Shown one piece after another: positions 33,582 to 42,440 of a stretch of DNA of 64,000 nt. The number at the start of each line of letters is the position of its first letter. Position 1 is the first letter of the stretch. The translations under genes were made by a program, and so were the position numbers. The notes below the pieces were generated by a model. That model saw nothing but the letters and a program-made list of their open reading frames with translations. It made no database searches and was not told the origin of the DNA. Source of the DNA: CAZKBP01 sp964551015 (GTDB taxonomy: Bacteria; Bacteroidota; Bacteroidia; Cytophagales; Microscillaceae); contig CAZKBP010000028.1 in NCBI GenBank assembly GCA_964551015.1, positions 1-64,000 of the forward strand, read 5' to 3'.

Positions 33582-33891
33582 AGGTTTCTCTCTTGTTTGA
33601 TGAACTTAGATTGATAGATAGAACTGTGTGTCTGTCCTAGATCACTCTTTAAATTGGGTCAAATCATTTTTCCTTTCTGAACATACTTTTTAAAGGTAAT
33701 GTTATGCAAATATAGCAAAATTATTGTATATAATAGCTTTACTATTAAATTTGAGTGTAAAGGCTTTATTTTCAGCAACAAAAAATTTTGGAAAACCTGT
33801 GAATTATATCAAAAAAATCCCTCTCTCCAAGGAAAGAGGGACTATAAACGAAGATCAAAGAAAGACCAGCAAGAGGTAAGCCCTTCGGTTT
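33582..33891. other. 310-bp region between yitT and the DUF4286 gene
   Basis: AT-rich, containing the upstream sequence of yitT (from 33582 on the plus strand) and the minus-strand terminator at 33811-33842. A short plus-strand frame at 33699-33950 has no family likeness and was rejected. Confidence 0.5.
33811..33842 (-). terminator. Rho-independent terminator of the TetR operon
   Basis: On the minus strand CCCTCTTTCC, loop TT, GGAGAGAGGG, then a run of seven T residues. It lies 50 bp after the DUF4286 stop (33892), ending the TetR, MBL, DUF2798 and DUF4286 series. Confidence 0.8.
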
Positions 33892-34182
33892 CTAGACCCA
33901 AACCAACAAGCTCCGCTCCCCTTCAAATTGTCCTCCAAATTTTTCTATGAGTTCTTCTCTTAATTTGGGCGCGTATTCTTGGCTGTATCGTTCATAATCA
34001 TCTTTGCTCGCAAAATGGTACTGAAAGAGATAAGTCTGTGGTGTTTCTTCGGGCATTAAGATATGAAAAGAGCGAATCAGCCCCGTGGCGATCACATCGG
34101 GTACGTGCTTGGTTTTCATCCATTGGAGCCACTCGGCTTCTACGGAAGCATTCACGGTGATTTTTACTTGATATGTGAGCAT
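33892..34182 (-). CDS. DUF4286-family small protein
   Basis: 96 residues of the DUF4286 ferredoxin-like (ABM-like) fold. The strands are YQVKITVNASVEAEWLQWM, SFHILMPEETPQTYLFQYHF (cut: SFHILMPE and QTYLFQYHF) and a helix YERYSQEYAPKLREELIEKF. DUF4286 proteins are small, probably dimeric, cytoplasmic proteins of unknown role. It is the last gene of the TetR-controlled series. An operator-like copy (34199-34217) sits 17 bp before its start. Confidence 0.78.
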   Translation of the reverse strand: MLTYQVKITVNASVEAEWLQWMKTKHVPDVIATGLIRSFHILMPEETPQTYLFQYHFASKDDYERYSQEYAPKLREELIEKFGGQFEGERSLLVWV

Positions 34183-34198
34183 AGAATAGGGATTTTAA

Positions 34199-34217
34199 AA
34201 GTACTACTTGGTATGTT
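34199..34217. promoter_or_regulatory. TetR operator-like site 1
   Basis: AAGTACTACTTGGTATGTT, followed by TTTGGGTAAAAAA. It lies just before the DUF4286 gene and overlaps the stop codon of the DUF2798 gene. Shares TTnGTATGTT and the trailing GGGTAAAAA with sites 2 and 3. Confidence 0.6.
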
Positions 34218-34455
34218 TTTGGGTAAAAAAATAGATGCCAAAGTTTTCTCTTTCTACTTTGTTTCGGACAAAAGACCCCACATAGATCAAGGAAGGAACC
34301 GCCATCACGAAGGCAATGAACCAAGATCTTAGCCAAATTACTAAGAAATCCTGAGTGAAACCAGCATTAATTGCCACGAGCGCAAAGCTAATGTAAGAAG
34401 TAACCAGCATTGCGGTCAGGCAAATTGTGATAAAGTTTGGATTTTTGTTTTTCAT
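34204..34455 (-). CDS. DUF2798-family small membrane protein
   Basis: 83 residues with two transmembrane helices of the DUF2798 family (FITICLTAMLVTSYISFAL and SWFIAFVMAVPSLIYVG). The ATG (34453-34455) overlaps the stop of the MBL gene as TCAT/ATGA on the minus strand, a coupled arrangement. Function unknown. Confidence 0.8.
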   Translation of the reverse strand: MKNKNPNFITICLTAMLVTSYISFALVAINAGFTQDFLVIWLRSWFIAFVMAVPSLIYVGSFVRNKVERENFGIYFFTQKHTK

Positions 34456-35216
34456 GCTGTTTTTAGTTTTTGATGAGACCGGCGAGCGAGAGCCACTGCT
34501 TCATGCATATTTCCCTGCCAGGGTTGGCCGTGGCCGGGTAAAATCGTCAAGTTTCCTAGCTCGGAGAGCATATCCAGCGAGCGTTGGGCTTGGGCAAAAT
34601 CGTGATTCAAGATCGGATTTGTCAATTGTGGCTGCCCCAATTTCCCTGTGAGTAGATTTTGGGTAACAAGCGTATCTCCACTCACCAGCGTATTTCGCTC
34701 GGGTAAGTACAAGACTACCTCTCCCTGAGTATGGCCCGGTGTGTGCAAAATATGCGGGCGACCGGGAATGTCTAGTGTCTTTCCGTGCTCCATGGTTCTT
34801 ACTCGCCCTAAGCGAGGAAGGGTAAAAACGCCATTCCAGACTGCTATGCCTAATATGGTCGCGGTGTAGCGACGCCAAGCATTAGACAAAAGCCCTACCC
34901 AAGGTAATTGCAAAGGTTTTTGAGCCATACGTGCATCTGCTTTGTGTATAAACACAGGTACCTGAGTTTCCTTTCTAACTCGCTCGGCAAAACCAATGTG
35001 GTCGGCGTGAGCATGGGTCAGTACAATGGCTTCTAATTCCTTGAGGGTATAGCCTAAGGATTCTAAACCTGCCCGAAAGATCTGATAATGCCCTGGAAAT
35101 CCGGCATCTACCAAAGTCAGACGCCCTTGCTCCTCGATCAAATACCAATTAAAAGGCCCTGTATCAAAATGATGAATACCAGAGGCTACTTCTGACTTTT
35201 TTGGGGATGTTTTCAT
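34452..35216 (-). CDS. MBL-fold metallo-hydrolase
   Basis: 254 residues with the metallo-beta-lactamase fold: H68-A-H70-A-D72-H73 (HxHxDH) at THAHADHIG. Later metal ligands are HTPGHTQGE (GHT-type) and a further histidine in LPGHGQPW. Broad members are hydrolases acting on esters, thioesters or lactones. Co-transcribed with DUF2798 (4-bp overlap) and preceded by a TetR operator-like site (35218-35237), 2 bp from the start. This suggests a regulated detoxification gene. Confidence 0.87.
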   Translation of the reverse strand: MKTSPKKSEVASGIHHFDTGPFNWYLIEEQGRLTLVDAGFPGHYQIFRAGLESLGYTLKELEAIVLTHAHADHIGFAERVRKETQVPVFIHKADARMAQKPLQLPWVGLLSNAWRRYTATILGIAVWNGVFTLPRLGRVRTMEHGKTLDIPGRPHILHTPGHTQGEVVLYLPERNTLVSGDTLVTQNLLTGKLGQPQLTNPILNHDFAQAQRSLDMLSELGNLTILPGHGQPWQGNMHEAVALARRSHQKLKTA

Positions 35217-35217
35217 A

Positions 35218-35237
35218 AAAATACTATTTAGTATGTT
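35218..35237. promoter_or_regulatory. TetR operator-like site 2
   Basis: AAATACTATTTAGTATGTT contains the perfect 14-bp palindrome ATACTA, TT, TAGTAT (35221-35234). It lies directly before the MBL gene start (35216). Confidence 0.7.
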
Positions 35238-35253
35238 TTAGGGTAAAAAAAAA

Positions 35254-35856
35254 TTACAAACTGTCTAGAAAATACTTCAGTTGCTTCAAATAAGATTCGT
35301 AATAAAGACGACTACGGTAGAGCTTCCCGAGTCCTCTGGCTCCTTCATAACTGGCGATAATAAACTGAGCCGTTTCTTCAAAATCCTGTGCTTGAATCTG
35401 TCCTAAATCAGCCGCGTGAGCTAGATTGACGACAATTTTGGCCTTCCAAGTATTCAAAATTCGGCTCAAAGCAGTACGAAAACGAGCATCAAGTGGTGCC
35501 ATCTCGTGAATCAGATTGCTGGTAGGGCAGCCATTTCGTAATTGTTCTTCGGAAATACACAGCATGAATTGTTCTATGGTCTGGTAGAGATTGGCGAGAG
35601 GATCTTCCTTGGGTTCCAGAGGATCAATCAATCCCTGCTTCATCCGTGGATAAATAATCTCATGGATGACGGCTAATCCTAGTATTTCTTTGTTCTCGAA
35701 ATGATAATAGATCGCGCCTTTGGTAATTTTTTGGGGTGTAGTGTTTTGGATGTGATCTCTTATTCTATCTACACTTGTACCCTGATAACCCAACTCGTAG
35801 ATTATTTCAAAAGCTTTTTCTAAAATCAATTGCCGGGTAGCTGCCCCTTTATTCAT
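35254..35856 (-). CDS. TetR-family repressor
   Basis: 200 residues from the ATG at 35856 (MNKGAATRQLILEKAFEII). The helix-turn-helix region is LGYQGTSVDRIRDHIQ, then TKGAIYYHFENKEIL, the typical TetR end with YYHF. The C-terminal ligand-binding domain is helical, with CPTSNLIHEMAPLD. I chose 35856 over the ATG at 35883 because the operator (35859-35878) sits between them and the TetR N-terminus is normally short. Probably represses the MBL, DUF2798 and DUF4286 genes and itself, releasing on binding an unknown ligand. Confidence 0.88.
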   Translation of the reverse strand: MNKGAATRQLILEKAFEIIYELGYQGTSVDRIRDHIQNTTPQKITKGAIYYHFENKEILGLAVIHEIIYPRMKQGLIDPLEPKEDPLANLYQTIEQFMLCISEEQLRNGCPTSNLIHEMAPLDARFRTALSRILNTWKAKIVVNLAHAADLGQIQAQDFEETAQFIIASYEGARGLGKLYRSRLYYESYLKQLKYFLDSL

Positions 35857-35858
35857 AA

Positions 35859-35878
35859 AACATACTGTTTGGTATGTT
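35859..35878. promoter_or_regulatory. TetR operator-like site 3 (autoregulation)
   Basis: AACATACTGTTTGGTATGTT is an inverted repeat (AACATAC against GTATGTT). It sits 2 bp before the tetR start (35856), matching sites 1 and 2. All three are within or near promoters of the same series. Confidence 0.75.
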
Positions 35879-35923
35879 AACATTAAATTGCCAAAAAATA
35901 GTTCTGAGGTTTATTAAAAAAAT

Positions 35924-35956
35924 AAAAAAACCTTTTCCCCAAAGAGAAAAGGCTTT
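35924..35956 (-). terminator. Rho-independent terminator of the S74 gene
   Basis: On the minus strand CCTTTTC, loop, GAAAAGG, followed by a run of seven T residues. It lies 24 bp after the S74 stop (35980) and before the tetR promoter. Confidence 0.8.
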
Positions 35957-35979
35957 TCCAATTTTCACCTAAATTAATT

Positions 35980-37563
35980 TTATTTTAGAATCATTCTTTT
36001 CACATCAATCTCCTCATTATCAGCAATCAGAGCGTAGAGATACATCCCAGATTTTAGCGTGCTGCCACTGATTTCTACTTCGGTTTCACCTCGCTCACTA
36101 ACTTGAATTTGCTTGAGGGTTTGTCCTTGCATATTGTAGATGTACAGCGTAGCCGTTTGTACTTGCTCGGGCAAATACATTTTGATTTGAGTATTTTGGT
36201 CAAAGGGATTGGGACGATTTTGGTAAAGCTGAGCAGGTACTAGCGCCTCAGCTTCAGTACCAGGAGCGGCCTTGAGTGCTTCTAATTCAGCCTTAAGATT
36301 AGTAATTTCGGCTTGTTGCTCTTTGAGTGCCTGCACGAGCACGGGAATCATACCATTATAGTTCACTGCCTTGAAGCCCTCGTTGTCTTCTACGATGAGC
36401 TCGGGGAAAACCTTTTCTACCTCTTGGGCGATCAAGCCAAGTTGCTGGCCTTGAGGTAAGGTTCTGTTTTCAAATTTATCTGCTTGGAAGCCATAACTTA
36501 CGCCTTGAATCGAGTTGAGACGCTCCATAGCAGCCGGAATGGCTTCTACGTTTTGTTTTAAGCGTTTGTCTGAAAAGACAAAATAGTTGGTGGCGATGAC
36601 ATTACCATCTACGGTGAGTTTTTGGCTAGGATCGCTGAAGAGGAAATTTCCAATCCCTACGTTCCCATCGTTGGCAATGACGAGGCGAGGCGTGCTGGGG
36701 CCACTTACTTGTTGTCCCCAATCGGCAATGATGAATTTTCCATCATTCTCACCACGGGCGCGCGTGTAGAAGTAAAAGCTTTTGAATACATTCTGGAAGC
36801 CTTGGTCATAGCGCACAATGGCAAATCCGGGGTCATCGCGGTCGCGGTCAATACGGAAGATGGCATTGGTGGCACGCAGGTGGATCGGGCGTTCGGGGTT
36901 CTCGATACCAACGCCTAAGGCTCCATTGACGGTCAAAGTATTACTCTCAAAATCACCAAGGATCAGGGGACTACTTGTATCACTATTATCGATGAAAAGC
37001 TTGTCGGATACCAAGTGGCCTTTTCCTGTATTATAGCCAATAAAAACGTTCCCAGAGCCCACGTCTCCGCTACTTACGGATACCTCACCTGCTCCGCTAC
37101 CGATGTACGTATTGCGATTACCAGAAACCAGTCCGGCACTGTTGAAGCCAGCTCTAGCTCCTATGAAGGTATTGTCATCACCTTCGCGGAAAAGCCCAGC
37201 GTCCCAGCCAATATAAGTGTTGAGCCTACCAGTTGCATTGCTTCGCCCTGCCGAACGACCGATGAAAGTATTCAGGCTTCCGGTGGTGTTGGACAGACCT
37301 GCGCCCTCACCAAAAAAAGTATTCGATTGTCCAGTGGTATTGCTTTGGCCTGCTTGCTCTCCAAAGAAAGCATTGAAGCTGCCTCCAGTATTATCTCTTC
37401 CGGCGTTACGACCAAAAAAGGCATTCTCAACCCCTGAGGTATTAGCAATGCCACTATTTTGACCTAAGAAAGTATTCGTGCCACTGCAAGTGCTCGGACA
37501 TTGCGCCCATGCAAGGCTATTTGTGAGGAGGATAGAAAATAAAATGAGTGTTAGTTTTTTCAT
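35980..37563 (-). CDS. Secreted adhesin-like protein with S74 autoprotease and T9SS tail
   Basis: 527 residues from the ATG at 37563, chosen because a clear signal peptide follows (KKLTLILFSILLTNSLAWAQ). An upstream start at 37692 would put 43 unlike residues first. The head (about 25-215) has repeats of the pattern NTFxGxxAGxxNTTG, like YadA-type left-handed beta rolls. After a beta segment with GNVGIGN comes an S74/endosialidase chaperone domain: S331-D-K-R-L-K336 is the Ser-Lys dyad, then LGLIAQEVEKVFPELI. A coiled coil (KEQQAEITNLKAELEAL) and a T9SS type A domain (about 450-527, ending DVKRMILK) follow. Probably a trimeric surface fibre; see findings for the cleavage order. Confidence 0.87.
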   Translation of the reverse strand: MKKLTLILFSILLTNSLAWAQCPSTCSGTNTFLGQNSGIANTSGVENAFFGRNAGRDNTGGSFNAFFGEQAGQSNTTGQSNTFFGEGAGLSNTTGSLNTFIGRSAGRSNATGRLNTYIGWDAGLFREGDDNTFIGARAGFNSAGLVSGNRNTYIGSGAGEVSVSSGDVGSGNVFIGYNTGKGHLVSDKLFIDNSDTSSPLILGDFESNTLTVNGALGVGIENPERPIHLRATNAIFRIDRDRDDPGFAIVRYDQGFQNVFKSFYFYTRARGENDGKFIIADWGQQVSGPSTPRLVIANDGNVGIGNFLFSDPSQKLTVDGNVIATNYFVFSDKRLKQNVEAIPAAMERLNSIQGVSYGFQADKFENRTLPQGQQLGLIAQEVEKVFPELIVEDNEGFKAVNYNGMIPVLVQALKEQQAEITNLKAELEALKAAPGTEAEALVPAQLYQNRPNPFDQNTQIKMYLPEQVQTATLYIYNMQGQTLKQIQVSERGETEVEISGSTLKSGMYLYALIADNEEIDVKRMILK

Positions 37564-37763
37564 TTTTTGTAAATGTGTTGGTGAAGTGCCTACTCTTTCA
37601 AAGGCTTTTCGGCGGTCGCCTAATGCAAAGCTCGAATACTGGATGAAGATGAGATATACTGTAAATTTAAAAAGGAATGGATTGCCAATCAAGAAACTTT
37701 TACCAACGACAGAATTTTGCTACGAACGTGAGAAATTAAAATGATTCACCACCGAAAAGACAC

Positions 37764-37795
37764 AAAAAAACCGAAAGTAACCTTACTTTCGGTCT
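37764..37795 (-). terminator. Rho-independent terminator of the serine hydrolase gene
   Basis: ACCGAAAGTAA pairs perfectly with TTACTTTCGGT (11 bp) around CC; on the minus strand it is followed by seven T residues. It lies 26 bp past the stop at 37819. Confidence 0.85.
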
Positions 37796-37818
37796 TCCTT
37801 GCAGGGCATTTCCAGTTT

Positions 37819-38982
37819 TTATTCCCTCATCTCTCGGAGCAAATCGTGGTACAGATTTACCCGAAAGGCATCAAAACCTTCTATGGTTGTCCCGTTGGTG
37901 AGGATGACCAAAGTGGCATTTTGAGCTGGGAAATAATGCATCACCGAGTAAAAACCATCCGCAGAGCCTCCGTGCCCGTAGGCAGCACCAAAATCCGTTT
38001 CGTGGTATTCTAAGCCCAGACCGTTTTGGGTATGCTGGTAAGCTCCCGCGGGAGCAAGCACGAACCAATCGGTCATTTGCGCTAAGCTATTAGGGTCAAC
38101 TATCATCCCTTGACCTAAGGCTTGCATCAATTTACCCAGATCACTAGCCGTGCTGATGATCCCTCCATCGGCGGAGCCTAATTCGTCTCCGTACAAATCT
38201 TCGGACTCCACCAGATAATCATCGCTAAAGCTGGGATAATAGCCCCGCACCAAGTCGGGCGGTCGCCGAAAGTGAAAACTGGTATTTGTCAACTCGAACG
38301 GTTCCAAGAGCAAAGACTGGAGGGCTTCATCGATCCTTTGCTGGGTGATTTGCTCGATGATTAAACCCAATAACACATAATTGGTATTAGAATAGCTGTA
38401 AGCACCACCTACTGCCGATTGAGCGGATTTACCCCGCACATAATCGAGCAAATCTCTTGCTGTGAAGCCATTATAAAAGGTATTGACCCGATCCAGTTCA
38501 AATTTTGTCGTGTAGTAATCAGCAATACCACTGCGATGACTCATTAAATCGATAACTCGTGCTTCTCTAGCGTTTGCTATATCAGACAATAAACCGGAGG
38601 GCAGATAATCTCGGATCAAATCCCGAACATGAAGCTTGCCTTGCTCCTGTAACAGCATGAGGGCAATGGCGGTCAAAGTCTTAGAACAACTAGCGATCAT
38701 CATGCGGTGGCAGGGGCGGAGATCAATTGCTGAGGCAAGGTCTGCTTTTCCGGCGGTACCTGTCCAAGTACCTTGGTTGGTTTGGAGGTAAACACTCACT
38801 CCTACGATTCCTTTTTTGATATTTTCATCCAAAATAGCCTGAAAAACCGCCGCCCTAGGATGGGTATTGATTAGGGTATCCAGTTCACAGGCATATCTTG
38901 ATGCAGGAATTTGGGGGTCTTCTTGACATCCTGCCAAAAAACCAACTACCAATAGAAAATAGCAACAATGTTTTCTTTTCAT
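37819..38982 (-). CDS. Class C beta-lactamase-like serine hydrolase lipoprotein
   Basis: 387 residues with a lipobox LAGC (C19) and a serine-hydrolase core. The catalytic motifs are S98-C-S-K101 (SxxK), Y197-S-N199 (YxN) and H337-G-G339 (KTG-like). The N-terminal signal peptide starts MKRKHCCYFLLVVG. Such envelope lipoproteins are often peptidases or esterases and only rarely true beta-lactamases. The gene overlaps the outer-membrane-like gene 38979-39572 by 4 bp and ends at a terminator. Probably co-transcribed with it. Confidence 0.87.
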   Translation of the reverse strand: MKRKHCCYFLLVVGFLAGCQEDPQIPASRYACELDTLINTHPRAAVFQAILDENIKKGIVGVSVYLQTNQGTWTGTAGKADLASAIDLRPCHRMMIASCSKTLTAIALMLLQEQGKLHVRDLIRDYLPSGLLSDIANAREARVIDLMSHRSGIADYYTTKFELDRVNTFYNGFTARDLLDYVRGKSAQSAVGGAYSYSNTNYVLLGLIIEQITQQRIDEALQSLLLEPFELTNTSFHFRRPPDLVRGYYPSFSDDYLVESEDLYGDELGSADGGIISTASDLGKLMQALGQGMIVDPNSLAQMTDWFVLAPAGAYQHTQNGLGLEYHETDFGAAYGHGGSADGFYSVMHYFPAQNATLVILTNGTTIEGFDAFRVNLYHDLLREMRE

Positions 38983-39572
38983 TGGTCTAAAAAGTTTATA
39001 GTAGTTCCTAGCTCGAGAAGATTATGAGGCATGACTGACAGAGGCCGGCTGAAAGTAGGGTACTGAATCAGATAGCGGTAGCCGAGGCGGGCACGAACTC
39101 GCTTGGAAAGCTGGCGAGAAACGAACAAGCCGGGGTCAATCAACAAGCCCGCTTTGCCCAAATAGGTAAATGACTCAAACTGACCTTGTTCGTCCAGACG
39201 ATAGACTTCTCTGGGATAAAACGAATGAATATAACCGATCCCTCCCGATACGCCCCAGCCCCAGCCTTTGATTTGATAAGTATAATGGTAATCGACTTTT
39301 AGATAAATACTGTTTTGTACCTTGGCGTGGTGGAGGAACCCTAAGTCCAGAGAAAGGCTGGATTCGCTGTGTGTACGACTCCGATTCCAAAAGCCAATCC
39401 CCACACTAGCACCCGAGGGTCTGGCATCTAATCGGCTAAAAGGAAGCGCAATGGATTCCGAAAAAATAGAAAGACGAAGGGCTTTGATCCATTGGGCTTG
39501 TGCCACTAGGGGGCTGCAGAGCAAAAACCCCAGGGTCAAAACCATCCACGGTTTTAGAATAGTTAGTTTCAC
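38979..39572 (-). CDS. Secreted outer-membrane-like protein
   Basis: 197 residues with a signal peptide (WMVLTLGFLLCSPLVAQAQ) and a mature part of alternating hydrophobic strands (SLSLDLGFLHHAKV, WGWGVSGGIGYIHSFY, RVRARLGYRYLIQYP) ending in a strand with GTTINFLDQ, as in small outer-membrane beta barrels. I do not recognise a named family. It is co-transcribed with the downstream serine hydrolase (4-bp overlap), suggesting they act together at the envelope. Confidence 0.6.
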   Translation of the reverse strand: MKLTILKPWMVLTLGFLLCSPLVAQAQWIKALRLSIFSESIALPFSRLDARPSGASVGIGFWNRSRTHSESSLSLDLGFLHHAKVQNSIYLKVDYHYTYQIKGWGWGVSGGIGYIHSFYPREVYRLDEQGQFESFTYLGKAGLLIDPGLFVSRQLSKRVRARLGYRYLIQYPTFSRPLSVMPHNLLELGTTINFLDQ

Positions 39573-39656
39573 GATAAAGATTATTTGGTTTGTTGAATGC
39601 CCAAACCTCGGAAAGTTTAACTATTTGGGAGTGCTGAAACCCTAGAACTGGAAAAA

Positions 39657-40781
39657 TTAGGACTTGTCATGAGTCTTTTTGAACTGATTGGGGGTAAGCC
39701 CTGTCTTTTTTTTGAAGGTTTGATAAAAAGCAGACTTGGATTTGAAGCCTGCCTCAAGCCCAATAGCAAGCAGATTGTATTGATTAAAAGTAGAATCAAG
39801 CAACATTTCTTTTACTTTTTCCACCCGGTAAGCTTGAAGGAGGGAGGTAAAACTTTCTCCTTCTTGCGCATTGATCAGTTGAGAGAGATAGCCCGCGCTG
39901 ATGGCCAGCCTAGCGGCTACATCTTCTAAGCTTAGGTCTGGATTTTCGTAGAGTTGCTCTTCTTCCATGAGTTTTTTAAACCTTTGTAGATGCGTTTTTT
40001 CTTTGGTAAGGTTAGTAACTTTGGGTTCATAGGAGAAAGCGGGGCGGCGAGTTTCCAGTATTTTCTGGAGGGCAGATTGATCCTTCGCCAAACTAAACTG
40101 AAATAATCCCTCATAAATCAGCCAATAAATGAAAAAGGAAATACCAATCCACAAATAATGGTATAGAGAAAAGGGGATCAGCCCCGAATTTTCTATAATC
40201 AAATCCAAAACCAACCAACACAAAATCAAAGCCGTGCTGGCTTGCCACAGCCTCATTAGCCACTTTCGCTCCGTATTTGAGATTTGGCTAGTCTGTATCA
40301 CCCTGTAAGCGAAGACGGCCAAAATCGTATCGTAGAGAGGAGCTATCAAATACTCCAGATCATAGATCCAAAGCGCGTAAGGAGAAATCCAGGGCCAGGC
40401 GGGTAAGCTAAAATCTAGTTCCAGATCAATCAGGATATTTAAGACCAAAAAAATTAAGAAAGGAATGAGCAGATACCAGCGCCTTCGGTCTTTTGCCAAA
40501 GGATGCCAAGCAGCACTCAGAAAATAAATCAATAAAGGCACATAAAAAAGTAAAATCCAGGGCACATCGTCGCCCCAAAAATCAATAAAGTAGTAAATAT
40601 CATCATAGCCACGCTCTGAGAGCCACTCGTTCCACCCAATGATGCTGACCATCAGGATAGCACTCGCTAAATATTTATTATTTTGATCTTTAAATAAAGG
40701 ATTGAAAAAAATAGCCAGAGCAAAAATAAATCCCTGCGAAAGCCCTAATACAATAAATAGATCAATCAGATCAAATTTCAT
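39657..40781 (-). CDS. AraC-family regulator with membrane sensor half
   Basis: 374 residues, same architecture as the protein at 4842-5981: about seven hydrophobic helices (starting DLFIVLGLSQGFIFALAIFF) and a C-terminal AraC HTH unit, seen in LLAIGLEAGFKSKSAFYQTF and LTPNQFKK. The C-terminal HTH has the family spacing. The gene is upstream of no operon, transcribed away from the serine hydrolase cluster. Likely a membrane sensor-regulator. Confidence 0.85.
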   Translation of the reverse strand: MKFDLIDLFIVLGLSQGFIFALAIFFNPLFKDQNNKYLASAILMVSIIGWNEWLSERGYDDIYYFIDFWGDDVPWILLFYVPLLIYFLSAAWHPLAKDRRRWYLLIPFLIFLVLNILIDLELDFSLPAWPWISPYALWIYDLEYLIAPLYDTILAVFAYRVIQTSQISNTERKWLMRLWQASTALILCWLVLDLIIENSGLIPFSLYHYLWIGISFFIYWLIYEGLFQFSLAKDQSALQKILETRRPAFSYEPKVTNLTKEKTHLQRFKKLMEEEQLYENPDLSLEDVAARLAISAGYLSQLINAQEGESFTSLLQAYRVEKVKEMLLDSTFNQYNLLAIGLEAGFKSKSAFYQTFKKKTGLTPNQFKKTHDKS

Positions 40782-40891
40782 GGTTAACAGTTATATTCAG
40801 CAATCAAAGTTAACCGCCTTGACCAAAAAATAAAAACCACATTCAGAATATTCTATGGAAGCTCACCTCCATCTAATTTGAGTAAAAACCT

Positions 40892-42112
40892 ATGTTGAAC
40901 CAACTGCTACTCTCTCCAGAAATACAAACTTTTATTCGTGAAAATCTTCACGCTTCACCTGCGGAATTGATGCTCCAGCGCGACCGCTATCCCGACTGGC
41001 CCATGGCTGAAATTGTGGAGCAAATTCAAGCTTTAAATAAAGTAAAAAATAAAATTCCTAGCTGGTTCGAGATTCCCCATTTACTCTATGAGCCATTGGC
41101 CATAGAACAGTGCTCTTCTGAGGCCACGGCTCTTTATAAAAGCCAACTCCTGACGGGCAAAAGCTTGGCTGACCTAACGGGGGGACTGGGCGTGGATACT
41201 TTTTACTTCGCACAAAATTTTACAGAAGTCTATCACGTGGAGCCAAACACAGCACTACAAACGAAAGTGAAGCATAATTTCACCACTCTGGGAGTAGATC
41301 GAGTACATTTCTTGAATGAAAAAGCCGAAGATTTTTTGCAAAGAAATCTTAGCGTAAATGCTTTTTATCTTGACCCCTCTCGGCGGGATGTGCAAGGAGG
41401 CAAGGTATTCCGATTGGAAGATATGCTGCCGCCTGTACCCGAAGTATTACCGCGCTTGCTGGCACGCTCTTCCGAAATTTTGATCAAACTCTCGCCTTGG
41501 CTAGATATAGAACAAGCCGTCCAGAGGCTAAACCAAGCCATTGCGGAAAAACAGGAGAATTTTATCCAAGAAATTCACGTGGTAGAATACGAAAGAGAAG
41601 TCAAAGAGCTTTTATTCAGAATCGCGCCCCAAGCCACGGAAGAGCCTAAAATAGCATGTGCGATACTAGAAAGTACAAACAAAAGCTTGAATTTTGATTT
41701 TTATAAAAGTGAAGAAACACAGGCTCACGTTCATTACAGCGAACCCCAAAAGTACATATTAGAGCCTTTTCCCTCCATACTGAAAGCGGGAGCCTTCAAG
41801 CTTTTTGCCCAGCGTTATCAACTTCACAAACTCCATCCGAATAGTCATCTTTATACTGGTACGCAATTACCGGCTGACAAAACAGTGATTCCTGCACGTA
41901 TGTTTGAGCTAATGGCCATCAGCAATTACCAGAAAAAAGCTTTTCGTAAAATTTTCCCCAAAGATAAAGCTAATTTGACTACGCGTAACTTTCCTGAATC
42001 CGTAGCACAAATCCGCAAAAAACTGGGACTGCAAGAAGGAGGAGAAGATTACCTCTTTGCGACTCGCAATCTGGAAGGAAAACCCATGGTGCTGATTACC
42101 CAAAAATTGTGA
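40892..42112 (+). CDS. Class I SAM methyltransferase with THUMP-like domain
   Basis: 406 residues. The SAM loop is SLADLTGGLGVDTFYFAQ (about 91-108) and the catalytic-type motif is FYLDPSRRD. A THUMP-like C-terminal domain (about 315-406) has FELMAISNYQKKAFRKIFP, a form known from a group of uncharacterised rRNA or tRNA methyltransferase-like proteins. It probably methylates RNA, but the target is unknown. Divergent from the AraC gene with 110 bp between. Confidence 0.8.
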   Translation: MLNQLLLSPEIQTFIRENLHASPAELMLQRDRYPDWPMAEIVEQIQALNKVKNKIPSWFEIPHLLYEPLAIEQCSSEATALYKSQLLTGKSLADLTGGLGVDTFYFAQNFTEVYHVEPNTALQTKVKHNFTTLGVDRVHFLNEKAEDFLQRNLSVNAFYLDPSRRDVQGGKVFRLEDMLPPVPEVLPRLLARSSEILIKLSPWLDIEQAVQRLNQAIAEKQENFIQEIHVVEYEREVKELLFRIAPQATEEPKIACAILESTNKSLNFDFYKSEETQAHVHYSEPQKYILEPFPSILKAGAFKLFAQRYQLHKLHPNSHLYTGTQLPADKTVIPARMFELMAISNYQKKAFRKIFPKDKANLTTRNFPESVAQIRKKLGLQEGGEDYLFATRNLEGKPMVLITQKL

Positions 42113-42125
42113 GTACCTCGGCTGC

Positions 42126-42431
42126 TTAGTTGATTTCTTTCTGGATTTGGAGAATCGTGGCTTGGTTCAGACCTGTGATCTCAGGAATTAGTGCCACACT
42201 TAATCCTTTTTGCAGCGAGTTTCTTACGATCTCGGTTTGCGTTTTGTTTCTTTCATCTTCACGTGTCTTTTGCTCATTTTCAAATTTGATGGTTTGGGCG
42301 ATACTTGCGTGAAAATGTAATTTATCTAAGTATTGCTCATAGTCTTTCCTCTCTTGTTCTGAAAGATTCATCACGTCTAGTAACACAAAAACACGGCATA
42401 AACTAACGAGCCTGCCTCCTCCGCTCCCCAT
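42126..42431 (-). pseudogene. Rpn-family transposase remnant (C-terminal part)
   Basis: 101 codons. The part NLSEQERKDYEQYLDKLHFHA and the tail GLSVALIPEITGLNQATI correspond to the C-terminal helix region of Rpn (PD-(D/E)XK) family recombination-promoting nucleases. The nuclease domain with its catalytic residues is absent, and upstream lies another gene (ends at 42441), so only about 100 codons remain. A dead fragment. Confidence 0.65.
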
Positions 42432-42440
42432 CAGGAACCC

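Noticed and set aside
33699..33950. 83-codon plus-strand frame between yitT and DUF4286
   Set aside because: Runs through a terminator and into the antisense of DUF4286; no support.
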